NCBI RefSeq assembly: GCF_003024805.1
Contig: NZ_PUEC01000015.1
Coordinates: forward strand, 21,466 to 85,465
Reading direction: 5' to 3'
Origin: Duncaniella muris
Lineage (GTDB): Bacteria > Bacteroidota > Bacteroidia > Bacteroidales > Muribaculaceae
DNA: 64,000 nucleotides
Under the pieces are notes generated by a model. That model saw nothing but the letters and a program-made list of their open reading frames with translations, searched no databases and had not been told where the DNA came from. Made by a program: the position numbers and the translations under genes. Each line of letters opens with the position of its first letter. Positions within the stretch are counted from its first letter, which is position 1. This document shows, in pieces, positions 26,695-36,753 of the stretch.

Positions 26695-28176
26695 ATGAAA
26701 CACCAGCTCAGTTATCAATGGCGACTATTTCTGCCGCTCGCAACCATACTCTGCATAGTATTCGGCCTCATAATATACTACCAATACAAACGCGAGGCCG
26801 ACTACCGCGCACAGATATTCGGCTCCGAACTGGAAATGATCGACAACCGCATCCTCAACGCCTACGATGAAGACGTAAACCTCCGCACCTTCCTCAACTT
26901 CATCCAGAAATTCTTCAAAGGATCAGTCTTTGAAGGCGTCAGAGTCAGCGTCTACTTCGACGGGCAGCTCCAATACTCTCTCGGAACACCCATCCCCATC
27001 GACAACGACGGCCTGACTCTCAGGGGCTACGGGCTCGACAACAGCCCAACCGAAGGAAGCGAACGCAAAATCATAGCCGGACGCACCGTCGGAAGCGACG
27101 AAGACGGAAACTGCTATCTCTTCTCAAAGACAAAAAGCTCAGACGGGCGCGTAACCGTCCGCACAGCCATGCCATACAGCGACAACGTCCATGACGCAAT
27201 CGACGTCGACACCACAGTATGGCTCGTCATAATCGGCTGCCTACTGACCACCCTCCTCGTAACCTACTACTTCACCAGCATCCTCTCGCGCAACGTAGTC
27301 CTGCTCAAAGACTTCGCCTACCGCGCCACGACCGGCGGACGCTTCTCAGGCGAAGACAAATTTCCCCGCAACGAACTCGGCGAAATCTCACGCGAAATCA
27401 TCAAGCTCTACCGCGAACGCCTCAAAGCAATGGAACTCATCAAAAAAGAACGCAAGATAGCCATCAACGCCATAGAGGAAAAAGTCAAAATCACACGCCA
27501 GCTCACCAACAACATCAACCACGAAATCAAAACCCCGGTCGGCATCATCCGAGGCTACCTCGAATCAATCATAGCCGATCCCGAAATGGACACCGCAACC
27601 CGCAACCGCTTCCTCGACAGAATGCTCATGAACGTCGAGCGCCTCACCGACCTGCTCAACGACGTTTCAACAATGACACGCCTCGAAAACGGAGCCGACA
27701 TGATAGCCGTCGAAAAAATCGACATGCACGACCTCGTCTACCAGATCGAAAGCGACCTCCCGGCCAACAACCTCTCCGGAAACCTCGAATTCTCCTTCGA
27801 CATACCCTTCGAATGCAACGTCTCCGGAAACTACAACCTCATCCAAGGCATGATATGCGGACTCATACGCAACGCCGCACTCCACTCCGGAGGCACAGAG
27901 ATAGGACTCCGCATGATATCCGAAAACAAACGCTTCTACGTATTCTCCTTCTACGACAACGGCAACGGAGTCAGCTCCGAACACATCCCCCACCTCTTCG
28001 AACGCTTCTACCGGGTCGACACCGGACGCTCCCGCAAAATGGGCGGAACAGGTCTCGGCCTCCCCATCGTCAAAAGCACCATAATCTCCCTCGGAGGCAC
28101 AATCTCAGTCCACAACCGCTCCACCGGAGGCCTCGAATTCATCTTCACCCTCCCCAAATGGACCGAAGAAAACTAA
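26695..28176 (+). CDS. Sensor histidine kinase
   Basis: This is a membrane histidine kinase of 493 aa. Two transmembrane segments (LATILCIVFGLIIYYQY near residue 20 and VWLVIIGCLLTTLLVTYYF near 185) enclose a periplasmic sensor region of about 145 residues. A HAMP-like linker follows (FAYRATTGGRF), then the HisKA box NNINHEIKTPVG with phospho-acceptor His276. The ATPase domain has N (GLIRNAALHS), G1 (FYDNGNGVSS), F (LFERFYRVD) and G2 (MGGTGLGLPIVK) boxes. The signal sensed cannot be read from the sequence. It is co-transcribed with the response regulator. Confidence 0.93.
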   Translation: MKHQLSYQWRLFLPLATILCIVFGLIIYYQYKREADYRAQIFGSELEMIDNRILNAYDEDVNLRTFLNFIQKFFKGSVFEGVRVSVYFDGQLQYSLGTPIPIDNDGLTLRGYGLDNSPTEGSERKIIAGRTVGSDEDGNCYLFSKTKSSDGRVTVRTAMPYSDNVHDAIDVDTTVWLVIIGCLLTTLLVTYYFTSILSRNVVLLKDFAYRATTGGRFSGEDKFPRNELGEISREIIKLYRERLKAMELIKKERKIAINAIEEKVKITRQLTNNINHEIKTPVGIIRGYLESIIADPEMDTATRNRFLDRMLMNVERLTDLLNDVSTMTRLENGADMIAVEKIDMHDLVYQIESDLPANNLSGNLEFSFDIPFECNVSGNYNLIQGMICGLIRNAALHSGGTEIGLRMISENKRFYVFSFYDNGNGVSSEHIPHLFERFYRVDTGRSRKMGGTGLGLPIVKSTIISLGGTISVHNRSTGGLEFIFTLPKWTEEN

Positions 28177-28256
28177 CCCCGCCCCGCACGGCATTCATAC
28201 TGAAAGGCCCCCGCACACACCCGCCCCAGTGATGTCCGCCAACATCCCGCACGGCT

Positions 28257-28374
28257 GATGTCCGCCAGGACATCGGTTTACTCATAGCCCCGACACCAAA
28301 GCGCGCAGCGCAAAGGTGTCGGGGGGATAAAACATTTCCCTAAAAATGGTGTCTGGCGAGGACACCGATTTACC
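28257..28374 (+). repeat. Triple-hairpin dispersed repeat, copy A
   Basis: This is one of five related elements. It has hairpin 1 GATGTCC/GGACATC, hairpin 2 CCCCGACACC / GGTGTCGGGG enclosing a GCGCGCAGCGC core, and hairpin 3 GGTGTC/GACACC followed by GATTTACC. It lies between the convergent histidine kinase and glycosyltransferase genes. A truncated extra hairpin-1 unit sits just before it at about 28230. No ORF is present. Confidence 0.85.
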
Positions 28375-28432
28375 ATCACGCAAGGCCCACACACAGAAAG
28401 ACCCCGCACACACCGGAAAGACAGACCGACAA

Positions 28433-29362
28433 TCACCCAAGAAACCGCCCAAGATCAAAATACTTGAAAAGCGCCCTCCACTGACAGTCATAACCGTCAG
28501 ACCCGCTATTGACCTCATGAAGCGTACGGCTCACATCAGACCGCGAATTCACAAGACTCGCCCTATTGCCACCGCCATAACACTTCGTCACCGGAGTACC
28601 CCGCAGCAGACTCATAGCCTTAAACCAGAAATCATCCGTAGTAGGGCAAAGCGCCATAAAAACCTCCTCATCAAACACCCGCCCGTCAAGCGACTCAGGC
28701 GGATAAAGCACACCCCTCACACCCTCAGGCTGAAGCCACATCGAAGGCTCACACCCATTCTCAGCCAGCCCCCAGTCCACAAACGGCAACCTCAGACCAC
28801 CATCAGCAGCAACCTCCATCACACGGCAACGCGGAGCCACAACCGCACCCGGACAAACAAGATGCCCGTTCACAAGAGTCGAAACAAAATCGAAATCATA
28901 CAGAATATCATCATCCACCGTAATCACCGTAGCCCCCGGAAAATCACGCAACGCAGGCAGCAGCTTCGTATAAGGCCCGATATCACGCACAAACCTGATT
29001 TCAAGCCCCCTCCGCTCAAGCAACCTCAGCGAACCCGGAATCCGGCCCGGCCCCTCGAACTCATGCCCAAGATAGAGCACAATACGGTTAGGCCTCACCG
29101 TCTGCTCCATAATAGACTCCACCGTAAGAGCCACACCGTGGATACGCTGCCCGAAAGTCGAAAGCGACACGACAAGCTCCTCTCCGCAGCAACGCTCCGA
29201 AGTAACCCCAGGATCAGAACGGTAAAGAAGATTCTGAATCAGAAGAGGCGCAATATGATTTTCTTTGACTGACTGCTTCAGACCCGACATCTGCCAGTCA
29301 ATATACTCTTTGTCGGGATAAGAAAGCAGCAGCCCTTTCAATTTTCCAAAAAAGCTGGTCAT
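28433..29362 (-). CDS. GT-A fold glycosyltransferase
   Basis: This is a predicted cytoplasmic sugar transferase of 309 aa, likely for surface polysaccharide. The conserved pattern is VVSLSTFGQRI near the start of the nucleotide-binding fold, VLYLGHEFEG, RRGLEIRFVRDIGPYTK, and the metal/nucleotide motif ATVITVDDDILYD with DDD. The C-terminal part has TDDFWFKAMSLL. The frame is open another 69 codons upstream, but a full promoter (29390-29421) lies in that extension, so the ATG at 29362 (MTSFFGKLKGLLLSYP) is the start. The upstream extension also has an unlikely cysteine-rich composition. The donor and acceptor are unknown. Confidence 0.8.
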   Translation of the reverse strand: MTSFFGKLKGLLLSYPDKEYIDWQMSGLKQSVKENHIAPLLIQNLLYRSDPGVTSERCCGEELVVSLSTFGQRIHGVALTVESIMEQTVRPNRIVLYLGHEFEGPGRIPGSLRLLERRGLEIRFVRDIGPYTKLLPALRDFPGATVITVDDDILYDFDFVSTLVNGHLVCPGAVVAPRCRVMEVAADGGLRLPFVDWGLAENGCEPSMWLQPEGVRGVLYPPESLDGRVFDEEVFMALCPTTDDFWFKAMSLLRGTPVTKCYGGGNRASLVNSRSDVSRTLHEVNSGSDGYDCQWRALFKYFDLGRFLG

Positions 29363-29389
29363 AAGCAGATGTGTGTGTGTTGGTCGCCA

Positions 29390-29421
29390 CAAAAATACAC
29401 AAAAACACAAAAAACCACAAA
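29390..29421 (-). promoter_or_regulatory. Promoter of the glycosyltransferase gene
   Basis: On the minus strand TTTG (29418-29421) and TATTTTTG (29390-29397) are 20 bp apart, 28 bp upstream of the chosen ATG. This decides the start codon. Confidence 0.7.
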
Positions 29422-29523
29422 TTTTCAGCCCCGTCACTCGCAGCCCGGACATAATCACAGCCACCAACACACCACATATCAGCAAACTACCCCTCCCGGC
29501 CCGACAGACAACCGAACATTTAT

Positions 29524-29555
29524 TTTGTAAATAAATAAAAATAATGTAAATTTGC
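29524..29555 (+). promoter_or_regulatory. Promoter of the WecA-like gene
   Basis: TTTG (29524-29527) and TAAATTTGC (29547-29555) are 19 bp apart, a full match to the Bacteroidetes form. The predicted 5' leader is about 140 nt, AT-rich, with no obvious structure. Confidence 0.75.
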
Positions 29556-29700
29556 GTTTGAATAGGCATACATCTCTATTTCCTCCAGAAACCAGACTCG
29601 TTGCCCGTCATAAATATTGCTGATTCATAGAAATAAATTCACTTTTTTCAATCGTCTACATTCTTTTATCTTTTAATACTCTTTATCAAGCTCCGGAATT

Positions 29701-30813
29701 ATGGGATATTGGCCAATTAACTTGTTGTGCATATTCATTTTGTGCGTACTCCTTGCAGGTTTTCTTATACCGCAGATACTCCTGATTGCCTTCCGCCGCA
29801 ATCTCTTTGACGAAGTCAACGAACGCAAGATCCACAAAGGACTCGTCCCCCGCCTCGGCGGCATCGCCTTTGTGCCCGTAATCTTCACCTCCATCGCAGT
29901 AGCCCTTGTCACAAACATCCAGCTCGGATTTGACAACATCTCCCAAGCCTTCGCCGACTCAGTACTCCCCTTCATCTCAACCTTCATCGCACTCGAACTC
30001 CTCTACCTCGTCGGAATGGCCGACGACCTCATCGGCATCAAATACCGCGCAAAATTCGTAGTCCAGATCATCTGCGCAGCCTTCCTGATAAGCAGCGGAG
30101 TCTGGTTCTCAGACCTCGCCGGAGTCCTCGGAATCGAAAGCGTATCACCCTGGTTCGGCTACCCCTTCACCCTCATCGTAATCGTCTTCCTAATCAACGC
30201 CATCAACCTCATCGACGGCATCGACGGCCTCGCATCAGGCCTCAGCTCAATAGCATGCGTCATCTACGGATTCTCATTCTACCTCCTCGGCGACTACGCA
30301 CTCTCAGTCATCAGCTTCGCCACACTCGGAGTCCTCGTACCCTTCTACTATTACAACGTATTCGGCGACGCAAACAAACACAAAAAAATATTCATGGGCG
30401 ACACCGGATCGCTCACCATCGGACTGATCCTCGCCGTCCTCGGCACCATCCTCTTCATCCACCCCGACTCAGCCAAAATATCCATCAGCACACCCATCCT
30501 CGCCTTCTCACCCCTGATCGTACCCTGCTTCGACGTAATCCGCGTCTATATGCTGCGCATCCGCCAGCACCACAGCCCTTTCCTCCCCGACAAAAACCAC
30601 ATCCACCACAAAATCCTTGCCGCCGGAATGAAACCCCGTGCAGCAATGATAACCATCGTAAGCGTATCGCTCATGTTCACCGTCATTAACGTAACGCTGT
30701 CAAGCCTCCTCAGCGTCAACATAAACATCATCATCATCCTCGACATACTCCTCTGGGGACTCTCGAACATCTATCTCTCCAGACTCATCAAAAAACGCAA
30801 CGTCACCGCCTGA
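29701..30813 (+). CDS. WecA/TagO-like UDP-sugar:undecaprenyl-phosphate sugar-1-phosphate transferase
   Basis: This is an integral membrane enzyme of 370 aa that would load a sugar-1-phosphate onto undecaprenyl phosphate, the first step of O-antigen or other envelope glycan synthesis. It has about ten hydrophobic segments and the family motifs ERKIHKGLVPRLGG, GMADDLIGIKYRAKF (DD), NLIDGIDGLASGLS (DGxDGL), GDTGSLTIGLIL and DKNHIHHKIL (His-rich cytoplasmic loop). It has its own promoter. Neighbouring genes include two further sugar transferases on the opposite strand, which agrees with an envelope-glycan role. Confidence 0.9.
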   Translation: MGYWPINLLCIFILCVLLAGFLIPQILLIAFRRNLFDEVNERKIHKGLVPRLGGIAFVPVIFTSIAVALVTNIQLGFDNISQAFADSVLPFISTFIALELLYLVGMADDLIGIKYRAKFVVQIICAAFLISSGVWFSDLAGVLGIESVSPWFGYPFTLIVIVFLINAINLIDGIDGLASGLSSIACVIYGFSFYLLGDYALSVISFATLGVLVPFYYYNVFGDANKHKKIFMGDTGSLTIGLILAVLGTILFIHPDSAKISISTPILAFSPLIVPCFDVIRVYMLRIRQHHSPFLPDKNHIHHKILAAGMKPRAAMITIVSVSLMFTVINVTLSSLLSVNINIIIILDILLWGLSNIYLSRLIKKRNVTA

Positions 30814-30894
30814 ACCGGCCCCACAGACACCACCCGCACCCCGCCGCCACATTATTCCAGCCCGCGCCATTACCCTTTTTCAGAGCAAAATTGT

Positions 30895-30902
30895 TATCTT
30901 TG
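30895..30902 (+). promoter_or_regulatory. -7 promoter box of hflX
   Basis: TATCTTTG fits TAnnTTTG and lies 43 bp upstream of the hflX ATG. A T-rich -33 (TTTTT) stands about 20 bp before it. Confidence 0.55.
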
Positions 30903-30945
30903 TGGAATCATCAGTTCCACAAAGACACATAACACCCCGAATCTC

Positions 30946-32178
30946 ATGATCGACAACATACTCAATGAGCAGATCAACGAACGCGCAGTGCTGGTAGGCC
31001 TCATCACCGAACAGCAGAACGAAGCAAAATCGCGCGAATACCTCGACGAACTCGCCTTCCTCGCCGACACCGCAGGAGCCGAGACAGTCCACACATTCAT
31101 GCAGCGCCTCCCATACCCCAACCCACGGACATTCGTAGGAAAAGGCAAACTCGAAGAAATCCGCGCATTCATCGAAGACAACGACATCAGCATGGCCATC
31201 TTCGACGACGACCTCTCATCAAAACAAGTCCTCAACATCGAGCGCGAACTCAAAGTAAAAATCCTCGACCGCACAAGCCTCATCCTCGACATCTTCGCAA
31301 AACGCGCCCGCACAGCCAACGCCAAAACCCAGGTAGAACTCGCACAATACCAATACCTCCTCCCACGCCTCACCCGAATGTGGACCCACCTCGAACGCCA
31401 GCGAGGCGGCATCGGTATGCGCGGACCCGGCGAAACACAGATCGAAACCGACCGACGCATCATCCTCACCAAAATCTCACTCCTCAAAGAAGAACTCCGC
31501 AACATCGACAAACAGAAAGCCGTACAGCGCAAAAACCGAGGAAAACTAACACGCGTAGCACTCGTAGGCTACACCAACGCCGGCAAATCAACCCTCATGA
31601 ACCTCCTCAGCAAAAGCGACGTATTTGCCGAAAACAAACTCTTCGCCACACTTGACACAACCGTACGCAAAGTAATCATCGACAACCTCCCCTTCCTCCT
31701 CACAGACACCGTAGGATTCATCCGCAAACTCCCCACACACCTGGTCGACTCATTCAAATCAACCCTCGACGAAGTCCGCGAAGCCGACCTCCTCGTCCAC
31801 GTAGTAGACATCTCACACCCAAACTTCGAAGAACAGATCGAAGTTGTCGACAAAACACTCCGCGAAGTCTGCAACGGAGCCGACAAACCCATGATAATGG
31901 TATTCAACAAAATCGACGCATTCACCTACACACCCAAAGACGAAAACGACCTCACACCGCAGACACGCGAAAACATCTCACTCGACGAGCTCAAACGCAT
32001 GTGGATGTCACGTCTGCCCCACGACTGCGTCTTCATCTCAGCACGCACCGGAGCCAACATCGACGAACTCAAAAACATGCTCTACCAGCGCGCAAAAGAA
32101 ATACACCTCACCCGCTTCCCCTACAACGACTTCCTCTTCCAGAAATACGACGACGAAGACCAATACCCCGAAACCTGA
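30946..32178 (+). CDS. hflX: Ribosome-associated GTPase HflX
   Basis: HflX binds the 50S subunit and splits or rescues stalled ribosomes. The 410-aa protein has the N-terminal HflX domain (RLPYPNPRTFVGKGKLEEI), the glycine-rich linker RQRGGIGMRGPGETQIE and a G domain. The G domain shows G1 GYTNAGKST, G3 DTVGFI, G4 FNKID and G5 SARTG. The C-terminal tail is short (PYNDFLFQKYDDEDQYPET). A repeat element follows between it and the convergent NUDIX gene. Confidence 0.95.
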   Translation: MIDNILNEQINERAVLVGLITEQQNEAKSREYLDELAFLADTAGAETVHTFMQRLPYPNPRTFVGKGKLEEIRAFIEDNDISMAIFDDDLSSKQVLNIERELKVKILDRTSLILDIFAKRARTANAKTQVELAQYQYLLPRLTRMWTHLERQRGGIGMRGPGETQIETDRRIILTKISLLKEELRNIDKQKAVQRKNRGKLTRVALVGYTNAGKSTLMNLLSKSDVFAENKLFATLDTTVRKVIIDNLPFLLTDTVGFIRKLPTHLVDSFKSTLDEVREADLLVHVVDISHPNFEEQIEVVDKTLREVCNGADKPMIMVFNKIDAFTYTPKDENDLTPQTRENISLDELKRMWMSRLPHDCVFISARTGANIDELKNMLYQRAKEIHLTRFPYNDFLFQKYDDEDQYPET

Positions 32179-32257
32179 CCCCGCCACACACCGGCACCCC
32201 GCCGAAACCCCACACCGCAGATGTCCGCAAAACATCCCCCGCGCGCACCCCGCCCGT

Positions 32258-32375
32258 GATGTCCGTCAGGACATCGGTTTACTCATAGCCCCCGACACCG
32301 AAGCGCGCAGCGCAAAGGTGTCGGGGGTAAAAAATTTCCCTAAAAATGGTGTCCGACAAAGGACACCGATTTACC
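32258..32375 (+). repeat. Triple-hairpin dispersed repeat, copy B
   Basis: It has the same architecture and length (118 bp) as copy A: hairpin 1 GATGTCC/GGACATC, hairpin 2 CCCCCGACACC / GGTGTCGGGGG, a shared AT-rich spacer (ATTTCCCTAAAAAT), then hairpin 3 GGTGTCC/GGACACC and GATTTACC. It lies between the convergent hflX and NUDIX genes. Confidence 0.85.
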
Positions 32376-32394
32376 AACCCGCATGGCCCCTATA

Positions 32395-32961
32395 TCATCC
32401 CCGCCCCTTAAGCGCAAAAAACCTCCAGAGCGGCGCCGCCATAAGCGCCTGCTTAAGATCATCATTAACAAGCATATCCCACACCTGCTCCTCATCGAGA
32501 ATCTCAACCCTCACATCCTCCGTCTCATCCAGATGCTGCTCCGCAACCCGCACCACACCACGGGCCACAAAACTATAGCTCAGATTATTCTGGCTCCCCG
32601 GATTCGCACAAAGCACCGACAACAGCTCCCACTCACCGCCACCGAAACCCGTCTCCTCCAGAAGCTCACGCCGCGCAGCCTCCAGAGGCACCTCACCCTC
32701 CTCAGCCACACCCGCGCAAAGCTCCGTAGCCACAATCCCAAGACCGTGGCGATACTGCTTCACCATCACAAACTTACCCTCAGGAGTCAGCGCAATCACA
32801 TTAACCCACGTAGGATACTCAAGCACATAATACTCCGGATGCACAGTCCCGTCAGGCAGACGCACCTTATCGCGTCTCACCGTAAGCCACGGCCGGCGGT
32901 GGAGATACTCACTCTCAAGCACCTCCCACTTCATTGAATCATCATTACTCTTACAATCCAT
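32395..32961 (-). CDS. NUDIX hydrolase (ADP-ribose pyrophosphatase-like)
   Basis: This is a NUDIX-fold nucleoside-diphosphate hydrolase of 188 aa, likely cleaving ADP-ribose or a related compound. The Nudix box is readable as GVAEEGEVPLEAARREL then LEETGF, preceded by MVKQYRHG as in ADP-ribose pyrophosphatases, and followed by the NPGSQNNLSYSF region. The ATG at 32961 (MDCKSND) is preferred. A GTG at 32991 overlaps the recQ stop (GTGA) and would add ten residues from AT-rich DNA. It lies just downstream of recQ and may be co-transcribed with it. Confidence 0.88.
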   Translation of the reverse strand: MDCKSNDDSMKWEVLESEYLHRRPWLTVRRDKVRLPDGTVHPEYYVLEYPTWVNVIALTPEGKFVMVKQYRHGLGIVATELCAGVAEEGEVPLEAARRELLEETGFGGGEWELLSVLCANPGSQNNLSYSFVARGVVRVAEQHLDETEDVRVEILDEEQVWDMLVNDDLKQALMAAPLWRFFALKGRG

Positions 32962-32987
32962 AATCGTATATATTATATATTTATAAA

Positions 32988-35132
<2,145 letters not shown>

Positions 35133-35180
35133 TGGAACTCTGTAAAATCCTTCTGTATGTATATGTGTGTATCAGTCTTG

Positions 35181-36590
35181 TCAGAACGCACCGTCCTCGC
35201 CGCGCAGAGCATTGATCACAGTGCGCACAATTATCTTCATGTCAAGCATAAAAGTCCAGTGCTCTATATACCAGATATCATTCTCCACCCTCTTCTCCAT
35301 CTGCCACAGCTCCTCGGTCTGACCGCGGAAACCGCGCACCTGCGCCCAGCCGGTGATCCCAGGCTTGATCAGATGACGCACCATATACTGATCTATCAGA
35401 CGGCGGTAATCCTCCGTATGCTTCAGCATATGCGGACGCGGACCGACAATCGACATATCACCCTTGAACACATTGATAAACTGCGGAAGCTCATCAATGC
35501 TCGTGCGCCTCAGAAACTCCCCAAGGCGCGTCTTACGCGGATCATTTCTGGTAGCCTGCACCGTATCCGCGTCATTATTGACATGCATCGTGCGGAACTT
35601 CCAGCACAGAAAATCACGCCCTCGGTAGCCCGTGCGCACCTGCTTGAAAAACACAGGACCCGGCGAACTCAGCTTCACCGCAACGGCCACCGGAATGAAA
35701 ATCAAAGGCGAGAACAGCAGGAAAAGCCCGGAGAAAACAATATCGAAAGTCCGCTTCATCACCCGGTTCACCCCGCGCTCAAGCGGATTGTGGCGCACCT
35801 CAAGCACAGGCATCTGCCCTATGGCGTCAAGGCGGAAACGGCGGGTCAGATAAGGCGAGATCTGCGGCACATAATGAAACTTGATCATCAGCTTCTCGCA
35901 CAGACCCGAAACCAGCTGCACCGCCTCACTGTTCTCGCCCGAAAGCGTATAGAAAATCTCATCAGTAGCCTCACGGATCACAAACTCCTCCAGATCAGCT
36001 AAATTTCCCGCATACAGATTCTTATAGCGGAAATCTGGCGGACAGTATATATCGAAAAATCCCTGGCATAGATAGCCGAAACCCGGATCGAGGCGCATCT
36101 CCGTCAGAAGCCTCTCGGCAGTCGGACGGCATCCCACAATCACTATGCGGCTGAAACTCCGCCCGCTCCTGCGGTATGTCTTGAGCAGATAATGCGCGCT
36201 GCCCCACCACAGCATCAGCAGCGGCGTGAACAGCCCGTAGAGCTCCACGAAAGTCATCAGCGGCAACGGCTCCTGACCCATCAGATAGAGCAGAAAGATA
36301 AACAGCAGAGCCTGGCAGAGCGCCCCGCGGAGCGTCAGCAGCAGCAGGCGGTCCATCTGCAGCGCCCTGATCTTGTGGATGCGCCCCTGATAGCGCGCCA
36401 CAGGCACATAGGCCAGATTCAGAAGCAGCCAGACGAGACGCCCGTGAAGCACCTCCACGTCAGGATTCATCATCGTCACGCCGAAAAAGACCGCGTTGAG
36501 TATAACGAAGTCCACGGCTATGAGTATCTTTCGATAGTAACGGTTGTAGCGGCCTGTCGGCCTGTTGATTTTCGGTTCCGGTCCAGTCAT
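35181..36590 (-). CDS. WcaJ-like undecaprenyl-phosphate hexose phosphotransferase
   Basis: This is a polyisoprenyl-phosphate hexose-1-phosphate transferase of 469 aa that starts a surface or exopolysaccharide repeat unit. Four to five N-terminal membrane helices are followed by a CoA-binding-like Rossmann region (RIVIVGCRPTAERLL). A further membrane segment (FDIVFSGLFLLFSPLIFIPVAV) precedes the bacterial sugar transferase domain with SSPGPVFFKQVRTGYRGR, KFRTM, LRRTSIDELPQFINVFKG, SIVGPRPHM and KPGITGWAQVRG. It lies between recQ and the DUF349 gene on the same strand with gaps of 48 and 163 bp. No other capsule genes adjoin it. Confidence 0.92.
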   Translation of the reverse strand: MTGPEPKINRPTGRYNRYYRKILIAVDFVILNAVFFGVTMMNPDVEVLHGRLVWLLLNLAYVPVARYQGRIHKIRALQMDRLLLLTLRGALCQALLFIFLLYLMGQEPLPLMTFVELYGLFTPLLMLWWGSAHYLLKTYRRSGRSFSRIVIVGCRPTAERLLTEMRLDPGFGYLCQGFFDIYCPPDFRYKNLYAGNLADLEEFVIREATDEIFYTLSGENSEAVQLVSGLCEKLMIKFHYVPQISPYLTRRFRLDAIGQMPVLEVRHNPLERGVNRVMKRTFDIVFSGLFLLFSPLIFIPVAVAVKLSSPGPVFFKQVRTGYRGRDFLCWKFRTMHVNNDADTVQATRNDPRKTRLGEFLRRTSIDELPQFINVFKGDMSIVGPRPHMLKHTEDYRRLIDQYMVRHLIKPGITGWAQVRGFRGQTEELWQMEKRVENDIWYIEHWTFMLDMKIIVRTVINALRGEDGAF

Positions 36591-36753
36591 TCTTTAACAA
36601 GGCCTCGCCGGCGGCAGGCCCTCGGAGTGTGGTCTCATGATATTTGCCCCGCAGGGACGCCCCCCACAGAGGCCTCGACACCGGCGGCGGCAGATTCGGC
36701 CTCCGGCACCTCGGCATTGCGAAAAGCGTCCCTGCAAAAGGGGTATGTGGTTA

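Noticed and set aside
27219..28232. 337-aa frame inside the histidine kinase gene
   Set aside because: Extremely Arg/His/Pro-rich, as expected for an out-of-frame read of a GC-rich gene; the kinase frame is certain.
28346..29272. 308-aa plus-strand frame opposite the glycosyltransferase
   Set aside because: Its composition (Arg, His, Thr, Pro) is that of an antisense shadow, and its start lies in repeat copy A.
29363..29569. 69-codon N-terminal extension of the glycosyltransferase
   Set aside because: It contains the full promoter of the gene and an unlikely Cys-rich peptide; the ATG at 29362 is better.
36600..36753. Open minus-strand stretch after DUF349 coding for an Ala/Glu/Gly-rich peptide
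   Set aside because: It has no start codon, follows a stop, and is best explained by GC-rich composition.
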